Part shown: piece by piece, positions 37,261 to 48,017 of the stretch
Layout of the letters: each line of letters begins with the position of its first letter
Numbering within the stretch: position 1 is the first letter of the stretch
Assembly (NCBI GenBank): GCA_018398805.1
Contig: JAGFBZ010000290.1
Location: 1,488,001 to 1,552,000 of the forward strand
Direction: 5' to 3'
Source: Hirundichthys speculiger
Lineage: Eukaryota; Chordata; Actinopteri; Beloniformes; Exocoetidae
DNA length: 64,000 nt
The notes under the pieces: generated by a model
Told to the model about the DNA's origin: nothing
The model's input: only the letters and a program-made list of their open reading frames with translations
The model's database searches: none
Made by a program: the position numbers and the translations under genes

Positions 37261-38400
37261 TAAGGCTGGACAAGTTAACCCGTTATTTCGTTAACGCATT
37301 CATTTATTAACGCCGACATTTATTTTATCGCATGTTAACGCATGTTGCTCACATGCTTTTGTTTTGAAAAGTCTGTTACTGGCTGCTGCCGGAACCGGAA
37401 AACAGTAAAACACAAAGGAAAAGCTAAAACAGACATGGAGAGTGGTAAAAATCTGTGAACATTACAGTTCGGGTAGCAACTCAGGTAGCAATATTAACAA
37501 TTCTGTCTAAAAAAAAAAAAATTCTAGACTGCAACAAAACTTCGCGTCATTCCTCCATTTTACATCAGATCTGCTCCATGTGTTCACTGTCGTGCTGTTC
37601 TCTTACTGGTTACTTCAGTGCGGCTCCATCTAGTGGCACAGATGTGTAACGGACAATAGAAACTCCAATCCTCGATTATAAAACAAATTCAGTTCTGTGG
37701 CCCGTTTTTTAATTTTGCATTTTTAATCCAAGTCAAAAATTTAAAATATAAAAAAAACAGGATTTTTTTTCATTTTTTTGTGTTAGATTAAAAAATGAAA
37801 AACGTAATAAATTGTAATTTTTAAATTTTTTTTTTTTTTTGATTGACAATTGAAAATGGAAAGAATGAATGATACATCGGATTGGTAAAGTTACTAAACT
37901 TTAACATGGACATTTTCATTTTAAAGTTCTCCCAGACCGAGGATTTGACAGAAACAAGGTTATTTGTAACAACTGCCAAGTTGAACTCCCCGTTAAATGT
38001 TTCTGCTGTTACCTCAGAAATTTCCTGTTTTAATGTTCTGATTGTGCTTCAGCCACAATCATTTTGTTGGATTTTGTTTGTAGACTTTTTTTTTTCATTA
38101 TAGAAACAGGATGACATTAATGCCTTGGCAGTGGCAATAAGCTTTATTTTTATTTTTTTTTTTTACATTTTTTTTAAGATGAAGATTTACACTAAATATG
38201 TGCTGATATTAAAAGTGTTTGAACAACAAATGTTATGGCACTTTAGTTCATATGGCAGCAGAACATTTAAATAAAAGTGCATTTTACACTACTTTTGATT
38301 TCATTATTTGATTTTGCGTATACAATGCAATTAATCGTGATTAATCAGGGAAATAATGCGATTATTCGCAATTAAAAATTTTAATCGTTGCCCAGCCCTA
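37261..38400. mobile_element. Non-autonomous hAT-type element, 1.14 kb, complete
   Basis: The left end is taaggctggacaagttaacc. The right end, read on the complement, is tagggctgggcaacgattaa. These are imperfect inverted repeats, and both subterminal regions are rich in GTTAACG or GATTAAT motifs. The flanks repeat eight bases with one mismatch (cttattat at 37253-37260, attattat at 38401-38408), the size expected for hAT insertion. The interior is AT-rich, has several T/A homopolymers and no transposase motif. A partial copy in the opposite orientation is at 61237-61915. Confidence 0.82.
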
Positions 38401-38408
38401 ATTATTAT

Positions 38409-38972
38409 TGATTGTTTACTGTCAGTGCATGCCGATGATGCTGTTCTACATCCATTGAAGCCAATGATGCAGGTGGTGTTATTCTTGTACAGTCTACACA
38501 TACCTTTCATCAACACGTGTAGTTTGAATAATGTAATGATCTTATGCAGCTGTAGAAATCATGCAGCAACAGAAACCTTAAAGCAGCACAAAGGAACATT
38601 GGCATTTTTATCTTCCCTACAGGTGAAGTGGTTAAGACTCTTTGATGATGCTCTCTAAAATTTACTTTTGTTTGAGGATTCTCTCATTTTCTTATCTGTA
38701 ATTACTTTCTTTAGTCAGGTGTTTTTGCCAAAATGTCCACTGTAGCTCTGTGAGCTATTGATGCGGTTGTCCCAGCAGGTCGAAAGTCAAAAGTTACTAT
38801 GGCTGGTTCTTGCCTATAGCAGGGACAGAGATCCCCATTAGATCTCTAAAGCTTGTTGATGCTTCCAAAAGTATAATTATCCGTCAAATTAAATAAAAAC
38901 ATATTTTAAAGTATGTAAAAGTTCTTTGTGCCACTTACAGTCCCAATGTGCGCTGACTGTGAGGAAACTGTT
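38409..38972. other. Unannotated sequence
   Basis: No recognised gene or repeat. Confidence 0.4.
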
Positions 38973-39140
38973 AATTTTTTTGTGGCTCTGATGGTCTTTA
39001 ATAACTGTAACTAGACTAGGAAATAAAAACTAGGAAATAGGAGGCAGAGAGGAAGGGGAAAGACACTCAGCAAAGGGCCACAGGCCAGGCCTCTGTATGT
39101 AGGATACCTGCTCGACCAGGTGAGCTATCTGACAAGCCAC
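38973..39140 (-). mobile_element. tRNA-derived SINE (copy 3, B box deleted)
   Basis: On the minus strand it reads gatagctcacctggtcgagc (A-box-like), then aggtatcctacatacagagg, and then jumps to the SINE body gtggccctttgctgagtg and the end block aaagaccatcagagccac plus an A-rich tail. Compared with copy 1, the stretch carrying the B box and its flank (about 40 bases) is missing, so internal pol III promotion should be lost. Confidence 0.65.
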
Positions 39141-39260
39141 TGTCCAAGGCACTCGAGTGCCGCTGTCCAGCATGTATTGAATATTTCCTGGTTTCGCACA
39201 CCTGATTCAAATGAATCAATCACCATCAGTTTGTCATCCAGGTCTGCACAGGTCTGTTAA

Positions 39261-39673
39261 AGGTGGGGTAGGTGTTCTTTTTTTGCAGCACTTTTTACAA
39301 AATTGCCTGAAAACCTTTTCACATTCCCATTGCACCCACTGAAATAAAATGTTTGCAAAAAAAAATGAAACGTTTTCGTCCGGTCTAGAGGGTATAATCA
39401 GAGAAAACCTCTGACCAATCAAAATAGTGATCCTCATTACTTTCATTGGCTGCCTAATACGTCCATCAAATATCAATGCACTTCCACCCACCCCTCCCTC
39501 CCTCCCTCCCTGCGGTTCATGTAGTCATGAATCGTGTGAAGGCGTGGTTTCGAGGGGTGAGCTGAAGAGGAGGAGGTGGAGCCTTTGTGAGGAGGGAGGG
39601 AGTGTATATTTTCAAAATCTCACTTGAGTTGGATTGCTGGAACCATTTTTTTCAAAGAACACCTACCCCACCT
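39261..39673. mobile_element. TTAA-flanked MITE, 413 bp
   Basis: Perfect 20-bp terminal inverted repeats, aggtggggtaggtgttcttt at the left and its exact complement at 39654-39673. Each is flanked by TTAA (39257-39260 and 39674-39677). TTAA duplications are typical of piggyBac and Kolobok elements; the terminal bases do not match the piggyBac CCY start, so Kolobok-type is the better guess. No coding capacity. The interior carries a CCCTCC run at 39492-39512. Confidence 0.88.
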
Positions 39674-40163
39674 TTAATGCCCCATTCATCTGAATCTGGT
39701 GTGCTGAAGCAGGGAAACATCTTAGACTTGTAGGACAGTGGCCCTCGAGGCCTGGAGTCTGACACCCCTGGTCTAAGGTTTTGCGTGAGGTATGCCAAAC
39801 TAGTCACAAGGCAATTATGCAAATGTGTTTTACGTTAACCCTCCTATTATGTTGCGGGTCAAAATGACCCGTTTTGAAAATTAAAAATAAAAAAAAAATA
39901 GTTTAAAGTATTTTTTCAGGATAAAACGTATTCTGCTTGGCTTAATTAGTCTAATCAACATATAAAATAAAAATTGTTCATGTAACATATTTGCAACCCC
40001 CCTCTCCACGTTTATGTTACATAGATTATGTTCGAGTCAGTTTGACCCAGCAGCCAAAATCGAGACTAAAAGGGGTTATAAGTATCTAATATAATAGTTT
40101 TTTTTTTTTCTTTGCAACTGTGACCCCCATTTCTCCCCAGTTTCACACCCTCTCCTTTGGGTC

Positions 40164-40670
40164 GTGCTTGACATGACATGTGGTCTCAGAAGGCAGAATA
40201 TAACCTGTGACAATTTTTTCACAAGCTGCAACTTGAGTCAGGGACTTCTAAAGAGAAAGCTCACGATGGTTGGAGCGGTCCAAAAGAACCAGTGTGAACT
40301 CTCTGCTGAGCTGCTGGTAACCAAGAACAGGACCCCTGAGTCCTCCATGTCTGCCTTCACAGACACCACAGCCCAAGAGCCTTTCTGCCCCAAAAAGGAG
40401 GGAAATGTCAAAATGTCATGAGCACTTTGCATAAAAAGTCTGAAATCAGCTCAAGAGAAGATCAGAAACCAAGTATGATCCCTACAATGCCACCAAAGTG
40501 AGGGGTGGATCATTTAGACCAAGTCATTGGGTCTAAAAGCACCAAACGAATGACTGAAAGCTGACCGCTGGTCATCTTTTATAACATGACTGATAGATCA
40601 GCCTACAACGCATTTGTCATTTGGAAGGAGATCTTTCCAGAGTAGAACCCATCAAAGCTCTGCAAGGAGC
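40164..40670 (+). pseudogene. piggyBac transposase fragment, frameshifted
   Basis: The first frame reads ITCDNFFTS followed by LLKRKLTMVGAVQKN. This is the segment around the second catalytic Asp of the piggyBac DDD triad (Asp codon 40209-40211), where the family has C-D-N-W/F-F-T-S. That frame stops at 40419. In a different frame GVDHLDQ follows (Asp codon 40508-40510, the third catalytic Asp), then TKRMT and FYNMTDRSAYNAFVIWKEIF. The two Asp codons are not in phase, so at least one frameshift lies between them. The N-terminal half with the first catalytic Asp, and the C-terminal Cys-rich domain, are not visible. Not functional. Confidence 0.87.
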
Positions 40671-40699
40671 ACATCTTCTGTCTAAGCTTCTGTCTCCAG

Positions 40700-40755
40700 C
40701 AGACCTCCATGACCCTGCACAGGAATAAGTGGGTTGGATAATGGATGGATGGATT
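40700..40755 (+). repeat. LINE/SINE tail scrap inside the piggyBac copy
   Basis: accctgcacaggaataagtg followed by gataatggatggatggat has the same layout as the tail at 7188-7280. It appears to be an insertion in, or a chance continuation of, the decayed piggyBac interior. Confidence 0.4.
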
Positions 40756-41364
40756 TCTGGTTTTACACATTGCGTAGTATTTATTGTCACAACGTGATGA
40801 CATGTCACTTGTGTGCAGTGGAGACTCACAGACACACATATGAACACACCATGTTCATTTTGTTAACCTGTTAGTTAGATTTTTCTTATTTTTATTACTT
40901 TCTGTTCAAAAACAATTCTTCAGTTTTCTTTCATTGTAAATTCAGTAGATTTTGATTTTAATTCAGCTGGTCAATTTGATCCGGAAGATGAGGTTTTCTT
41001 GTGCTAATTTATCAACATCACCCCAAAAAGAAAAGTTGAAAATATAGAATAATTACAAAAAAAGTCAATGTTAGATTGAACTATTGTATTTTATAAATGT
41101 TTTAAAAATGTTTTAACATTAATTAAAAAAAGAAAACGAGTGAATAATTACCATTGAACCATGATCTGTGAGAGGTAAAGAACAACAATGCACTAAATAT
41201 TGATTTAAATAGTTAGTGATGGAGTTAATAATGAGATATAAACAGTGTTTATTTGGGAGTTTTTAGTTTTTAGATAATTTTGGATGATCAAACATTTCCT
41301 GGGTCAAATTGACCCGGGAACATAATTTGCTGTTCCTCCGAAACGAACATAACAGGAGGGTTAA

Positions 41365-42917
41365 CAAAGCAAGAACAAACTACCAACAAGCCATTTCTGG
41401 CAAGGTCACCAGGGTGAAACTGCATGAGACACTAAAGGGTCCAGAGCTTTCTGGATGGAACGGTGATCTGAGGTAGAGACTGAATCTGGCTTTCAGGACA
41501 TAAAAAGCATATGACCTCATTAAAAATATTTCAAAAACATTTCTTCTTCATCACTCCATGTATATGTAAACATTTCATTAATAAAGAAATTCAGAAAGAA
41601 GATGAGCCAAATAATTCAGAATTAAGAAATTACTTTGTGCTTAAAGGAAAATCGTATGCTTTACTGTAAAGTAAAAGCTGAGCACCCTTCCATTCACAAA
41701 AGGGACACTTAAAGTGTTTTTGAATGTGTAAATGTTGTCTGTAAAGAACATTTCATGACATTAACTTTATATTTCAATGTTTAAAAGATGTAACTCCTAG
41801 ATTTTTTTTCTAGGTAGGTCATACACAGAAGAGTCACTTCGAGTCACTTCTGATTGCACTCATCCTCGAATCTCTGGAGATCTACAGTAGAAAATGAAAT
41901 AAAAGAAAAACTAGTGCTACCTGGAAGGAAGAGGATTAATCGAAAAATATATGCTTGGTAGTAATTGGCAACAGTCAAAGTTCATGATGAAATCAAGATG
42001 ATAACTTTATAACTTCCATTTCCTCCAGCTCTTGAATACTTCCTCTTTTCCCTCTCATTTTCTCCTTTTCTGTCTCTTACAAATGGAGGGAGCTTTTCCT
42101 TAGAGAGCAGCTTGTAATGTCTGTAAGATTGAAACAGGCAAAGTTTTACCTCCGGCTTGACTCCCCAGTGACTGCTCATATCAGAGCTACTGGGCCTCGA
42201 TTGCAATTTCCTCTATCTTCCTTCTTCATCATTTACAGGAGGAAAACTATTTGTTGATACATTTCTCTGACTCTGTCCAGGGAGGGTAACTTGAATCTCC
42301 CATGGGTCCTCAGTCTCTCTCCCTGAAAGATTAGATATGCCACTTCTTCGTTTGCACTAGTGTCTAGTCAGGGGAAAAATGAATTTTAAAGAACAAGGTA
42401 CAATTTTTGCTTATCGGCCTAAAATCCTGCAAAATCATGGAGATTCTGTGTCTCACACTTTATATCACCAGCCAGAGTAGCCAGAAGGGCAGCATGTGAC
42501 CCCTGTGAGAATGGGGTGGATCCTTCAGCATATTGCATGTCAGACTTTTATAGTATCAATTTTAATAATGTTTCAACTTGACTGTAACTTTACTGCAGTG
42601 ATTTAATGTGACCATAACTTTTCTGAAACCTTTACCAAGCCATGGATGGATGCTCAGATAATGTTCAAAGCGGTACTGAAAATTAATACATATATATACA
42701 TTGTGCACTTACATTAAGTTGTGGAGTCATTGTCCTGGAGACAAGGACCCGACATGTGTCCTTGTCTAACCCAACACTGGCTTAGACAAGACCATTGCAG
42801 AGAATTGCTTTTTCAGTTTCACAAGTCTGTTTTTGGTTTTCAGGAACTTCTTCATTGTTCTTGTAACACTTGAAAAATTAAACCCTTTTTTAGTGTCCAC
42901 ACTGCAGAAGTTCCCAC
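41365..42917. other. Unannotated sequence, no gene seen
   Basis: No recognised exon or repeat. The direct repeat gagtcacttc occurs twice at 41831-41850. Confidence 0.4.
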
Positions 42918-42919
42918 TA

Positions 42920-43412
42920 CAGTGATCCCTTATTTTTCGCGGTTAATAGGGGACCGGCGCCCCCGTGCGAAAATCAAAATCTGCGATTTGAAGCCAGAGC
43001 CCCCCGAGCCTAATGATGTGTTTAAAATATGTTTAAAAACTGCAAAAAAAAAAGTAGCGAGGCACTGCAGCGAAACAAGACAAAGGCTCAACTGTGGTCT
43101 TTCTCTTACAACATTTCTTCGCTGTGAGAGAACGCGCACAACATCCTGTGATGTTTGGGTGATGCTCTCGGCCAATCAGAGCACAGATTCTAGAGTTCTG
43201 GGCCGTCTGCGTTTCTCGTGTTGCTTGCAGGAGGCTGTGAGTCATCGTTTGATGTTTCGCTGGCAGCTGTGGCCTCTCGTCTGCTGTGGGGTGGATTTCT
43301 TGGAATTTCCGACTATTTTTTATTGATTTTTTTATTATATTGTATATTTCTGAAAAATCCGCGAATAACTAAAACCCCGGAACTTAAAGCGCGAATTGGC
43401 AAGGGATCACTG
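42920..43412. mobile_element. pogo/Tigger-like MITE, complete, 493 bp
   Basis: Left end cagtgatcccttatttttcg; right end on the complement cagtgatcccttgccaattc. Both sit next to a TA (42918-42919 and 43413-43414). Subterminal sequences share the theme CGCGGTTAATAGGGGACC / CGCGAATAACTAAAACCCC. The terminal pattern, a cagtgatccct start followed by a CGCGG motif, resembles the pogo/Tigger group known from mammals, which also uses TA targets. Open frames inside (for example 134 codons at 42922-43326) show no transposase motif. A one-ended copy is at 23754-23850. Confidence 0.85.
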
Positions 43413-43414
43413 TA

Positions 43415-44862
43415 TTGTAATCAGACTTGTAGGGTCTTTTTAAAGCCAGTCTCAGAGTAGGTTCTCTCCAAGCATAAAGGAACCTCCAAACACTGAAACC
43501 TGCTGTTGTTTAAATACCTCCAATATGATGATTGGTGTGTGATTGTGGAGAAAAATGAGCACCGCATAAACATTACAAATATGTAAAAATGAATGATGCA
43601 TGAATATTTAATGAATATTACATAAGTCTGGACCATTAACCACTGAAAGAGCAAACCATCACACAGACCAATGGGGAAAAAAACATGAAAATATCTACAA
43701 ACGAAAAACAACAATGTGATTTTGACTTATCTCCCAACCAGCCAGCTGTTATCTTCTTCAGAAAGCTGTTGGAACTGTTTGGTTCAGATGCTCGTATTCT
43801 CACCCACCATGTAGTTATATTTTAGCACCAAAAAATTTGGCTAAGCAATCAAGCAGAAAAGCAAACTATGTGTACTTCACTTTTCACCCTGTTCCTCTGT
43901 GCCCTCACTTTGCAACATTCTTCTGTTTCCCCTCTGTAACTCATTTCATCTTTGTCTGTCGTTTCGTTTCTCTGCTCATCTCCATCAACACTCTCATTTT
44001 CTGTAATTACTGCCATTGCCTCTGAGATGTACGTACGAGTATTCCTGCAGGAAAATCTAACAGGTCCCTGAATGTGTGCGCGTCTGTGTGAATATTCAGT
44101 TCTTGTTGATAATAATATTTCTAAATGTGATACTGAACACCAACTCACAAGATTTGTAATTATTTGGTTAGCATATTTCCAAACTTGGGAATTAAATTGT
44201 TTTGCAAAACCATGCACATTACAGTAATCTGTCATTATCCTCTTACCACCTTCTGTTGACATTGTGACTCATTCAGAGGGCAAATAATTTGCTCTCTGCA
44301 TCAGATGCATCAGTGCGGATGCCCTAAGACACCTGTTAAAAAAGACACCTTGTGTGAATTACACAGAGGCAGGAGTAAATCTGAGACTGGCTATATGGGG
44401 GTCTCTGTGGTTTCAAGGTGGCAGTGGGAGTGTCACTCGTGTGGGCAGAGATTGCAGAGGCCGACAAAACAATTAACAAACTGTAAATAAATCACATCCC
44501 GCTGGTCCGCACACGGATAAAGGTTGTTCTTGATACAGCTGACAGTGCGACAGTAAATTCAGTTGCAGTATATAGTTGTTACCATTAAACTTGACTTGAT
44601 TTCCATCTCACAAAGGCTGCAACCATCTTTATTTTCGTAGCTTTCTTTGAGTACCGTCATCATTTCATCACTCTATAGACACCTGTACACCTGGTCAGCT
44701 TAGTTAAATAATTTTTTTTTTACCCTTTTGTTGATTTTGCTGTTTTGCTTTGTTTTGAGAAGTGTATACAATGTCCCAATATGTATTTCCATCCAGAATT
44801 TCTTTCTTTTTTCTTTTTTTTTTTTTTGCTGCTGTGTAAAGTCTTCTTCAGTATCCCAAAGG
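43415..44862. other. Unannotated sequence, no gene seen
   Basis: A minus-strand open frame of 137 codons (43849-44262) is rich in charged residues but has no motif I know. A T18-type run lies at 44808-44827. Confidence 0.4.
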
Positions 44863-44864
44863 AT

Positions 44865-45473
44865 TCCCAGTGGGGTTTAAGTCTGTACTCTGTAGTGGCC
44901 AATCCATCTGTGAAAATGTTATCTCATATTCCCTGAATCACTGAATCACTGAATATGGCCATGCCATTAGGGAAGGAAAAAAAATCTCCAGATGGAAAAT
45001 CCTGGTCATTCAATAAATTCAGGTTGTCAGCTATCCTCATTTTCATCTCAGGATCATAATATTCCCTCTACAGGCATGCACAGTAACCACTAGGCTTGAT
45101 GGGTGCTTTTCCTGATTCACCCAATACTATGGAGCAGGGTAAATCTGGACTCATCAGACTACACAATCTTATCCAGAGTACAAGTTTTATGCTAACTAGC
45201 AAATTGAAACTGTTTTTCCTCCTTTTTTCCCCCAACGTTTGCTTCACTGATAAATGGTTTTCTTAAGGCTACATAGCTGTTGGGTCCTAATACTTTGAAT
45301 TCTTTGAGTTCTCTTCCCACTTGGAGTGTTGAAATGCTCTTACTTTCACCCAGTGATCACACCAAATGTTTAGATAATCGCCATTAATGATGATTAATAA
45401 TATTTATCCCTGCAGTGCTTTTCTTTTCTAGTGGGAAGCTTTTAGCTTAATAAAATTCAGGTGGAGGCAGTGT
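44865..45473 (-). pseudogene. Tc1/mariner element relic, antisense
   Basis: Read on the minus strand, this follows the order of an abundant fish Tc1 element from its right-hand coding part to one terminus. The stretch complementary to 'ggggtttaagtctgtactct' and 'gtggccaatccatctgtgaa' is followed by those for 'gcatgcacagtaaccactag', 'gggtaaatctggactcatca', 'ggttttcttaaggctacata' and the end 'caggtggaggcagtgtatg' near 45460-45478. The copy is heavily mutated, contains a small tandem (gaatcact, near 44936-44952) and has no usable frame. The N-terminal DNA-binding region and terminus side are at the high-coordinate end. The other terminus is not clear. It is a different family from the Tc1 copies at 31.7 and 47.9 kb. 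Confidence 0.75.
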
Positions 45474-45517
45474 ATGACAAAGGGCTCAGAAGGCCTACAA
45501 TGCCAAGAAGAAGCTTG

Positions 45518-45541
45518 TTTTTTTTTTTTTTTTTTTTTTTT
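45518..45541. repeat. T24 homopolymer
   Basis: Uninterrupted T run of 24. It could be the A tail of an unrecognised minus-strand retrocopy, but nothing beside it supports that. Confidence 0.95.
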
Positions 45542-45850
45542 GCTTCCCTATTCTCTACAGTAAACCCTGAACATTAAAAATCTAAAATGAATATAAATAT
45601 TATTTATATGATTTTTTTATTTTAATAAATGCTTTAAATCATTTAAGTTACTGAATATTTTTTTAGTCTCAACATTTGTTTAAGTGGATATCAACTATTT
45701 GCATTCAGTTGTCAATCATATTTCTTCAATACTTTTCCATCCACCTGACACTTATTGGGCTTTCTGTCTCACATAAACATTCTTACACATGACATGTTCA
45801 AGAGACTATTACCAGCCTACTGCAAACTGGCGTTTTTCTGCAGTTGCTCT

Positions 45851-46041
45851 TTGCTCACCTGCTTTCACTCACATATGAGCTTTAGTTCATCCCATTCTTA
45901 ATCAATATGACGTGGGTCCACCCTTTGCAGCTAGAACAGCTTCAGCTCTTCTGAGAAAGCTATCCACAATGTTTAGGAGTGTGTTAATGGGGATTTTTGA
46001 CCATTCTGGATGGGTGACCAAATACTTTTGGCAATATAGTG
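45851..46041 (-). mobile_element. Internally deleted Tc1 derivative, one end missing
   Basis: On the minus strand it starts at the TA (46042-46043) with cactatattgccaaaagtat, the same terminus as the full Tc1 copy at 47883. It then jumps straight to the 3' region (tcaaaaatccccattaacac, gaagctgttctagctgcaaa, ggtggacccacgtcatattg) and stops near ttgctcacc at 45851. The last part of the far terminal repeat is absent. It is a deletion product of the family at 47883-49971 that lost the entire transposase. Confidence 0.85.
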
Positions 46042-46043
46042 TA

Positions 46044-47880
46044 GATTTCACAGAGGGAACTTTTTTTTTCCTGTCTGAAAAGCACTCTTGCTCCATGAAA
46101 TGTAAGGGAGGGGGGTGTAGGAGAGCATCTTTCCTGCACACACATGCTCAACGAAGAACATGATGCAAAAATGACGCTGTGGAAATTGCTTCTTGTTTAT
46201 GACATGCTGAGAATGGTGGAGGAGAATCCTTGATGACTGTTTTTGGGATGATAACTAGGGGAGCTGGATGGGAAAACTGTTTATTATGTTTAAAGTGATT
46301 GCCATAGATATTCACCTTCTTATTTGGTACCCCTCTAAAACATCTCTAGACTACTGAAGAATTCCCATGTTAAACTCCTATATATGGCTGGAGAAAGAGT
46401 CACTGAGGTCTGCAATAGTAAAATCATTGGGGGAAAAAATGGATTGAAGTCTGTATGAAAAACAACACTTGAGTTGGCACAGAGATGGGTAAGAGTGGAA
46501 AAACACAGAGAGAGTGAAACAAATTTGATGACATGGACTGTAAAGTAGCTGGAATATTGAGGGCTTTTTGCAGCAATCAATTAAACACCCCCAGGGAACA
46601 TGATGACACTTACTCTTGTCTTCCCCTCTTCCTTTCCTCCATGTTTCCTTAGCTCTCTCTCTCTTACAATGCTTTAATTATTTATGATTTAATCACAGGG
46701 AGCGCTAACAGACGCCACAGTTGCTGCCAGCCACACACACAAAAACACACTAATATAGCCACATAAGAACACAACTAATGGCACTATGTCACTTTATTAT
46801 AATTGCTTCCTTTTTCCAGTGGTGATAGCTATATAACGCCAGCTGAGAAAAAAAAAACTAATTATGTGCTTCAAGAGGAGAAAAAAAAATGTCCCATTTC
46901 CCACCAGCTTGACCTCTATTATGCTGTTATTCTTCTTTTCTATGTCCACGCTTTGGAATAGATCCCCATCAACAAGATTAAAAATAATATTAGTCAACAA
47001 CCAGACAGGTTATTGCATTCCTTCAGGGATTAAATTTGCCCCACTCTAAGACTTCATCTTTCCAATTATCTGTCCTTACACATGTAACCAAAAACCTCTG
47101 AAGTCTCTTTAAAGCTGCAATTAAAACAGGACATTGATGAATCATTGAATCATTTAATGTACATTTTATATACTGGAGGTTGAAGATTAAGTAGAGATTG
47201 AAACTGCCTTTCAGGCAGTCATTATATGGTGACAGTGAGAGCATGATTTCCTTTTTAACCTGGAGTCTGTTAATCTTCACCATCAGTTTAAATGTATCTT
47301 CACCATCAGTTTAAATGTAGGACACCTAGTTGACGCACAGATTAGGCTTATTTTAAAAAAACATTTTACTCACAGCATACAATTGCATTAAGTTCTTTTT
47401 AATTACAGCTTATGTGTGGTATTTATATTTAACATTTTAGGAACTTATTGATATCTATCTTACTAATTTGGTATTCAGTACAGGTAGGAGAGTGGGAGGA
47501 GGATGGAAGTGAAATTTGAAAAGAGGTTATGCTGTCCTCCTCTGGAACTAGATTGACTGTTTAATTCAAGTACTCCAAAAGTCAAAGACAGATGGATAAA
47601 GGAAGGTCAGGGTTACTTTGAGGGGACAAAAGAAAGAGCAAGGACAAAGGAGCAGGTGTTGTTAATGGTGGCTGTCATCACATCATAACGTTGCTTTCTC
47701 CCTCAGCAGTATTTTATTTTATTTGATTAGAATGATAAAACTACTTCCCCATGCTGCCTTACTTGCTTACATTAGGCTCAGCATTATTAGTTTCTCATAT
47801 TGCCAGAAAACATCATGGATTTTAAAAACCAATGTTATAATGTTGGTAGAGAAGAGCATTATTTATTTACTTCATATACA
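46044..47880. other. Unannotated sequence with a 23-bp tandem duplication
   Basis: Nothing gene-like is recognised. A perfect 23-bp direct duplication (atcttcaccatcagtttaaa plus tgt) occupies 47273-47295 and 47296-47318, a local replication-slippage event. Confidence 0.5.
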
Positions 47881-48017
47881 TACACTATATTGCCAAAAGT
47901 ATTTTGCTCACTCATCCAAATGATCAGAATCAGGTGTTCCAATCACTTCCATGGCCACAGATGTATAAAATTAAGCACCTAGACATGCAGACTGTTTCTA
48001 CAAACATTAGTGAAAGA

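Larger units (their letters stand above)
39839..41360 (+). mobile_element. piggyBac-type element, 1.52 kb, both ends present
   Basis: The left end is ccctcctattatgttgcggg, and the right end on the complement is ccctcctgttatgttcgttt. Both are flanked by TTAA (39835-39838 and 41361-41364). Next to the ends are palindromic gggtcaaaatgacccg (left) and cctgggtcaaattgacccgg (right) motifs, typical of fish and insect piggyBac subterminal DNA. Inside is only a fragment of the transposase (40164 to about 40670), so this is an internally deleted copy. The terminal symmetry and TTAA sites make the boundaries secure. Confidence 0.9.

Noticed and set aside
43849..44262. 137-codon minus-strand open frame
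   Set aside because: Charged composition but no known motif and no supporting gene structure.
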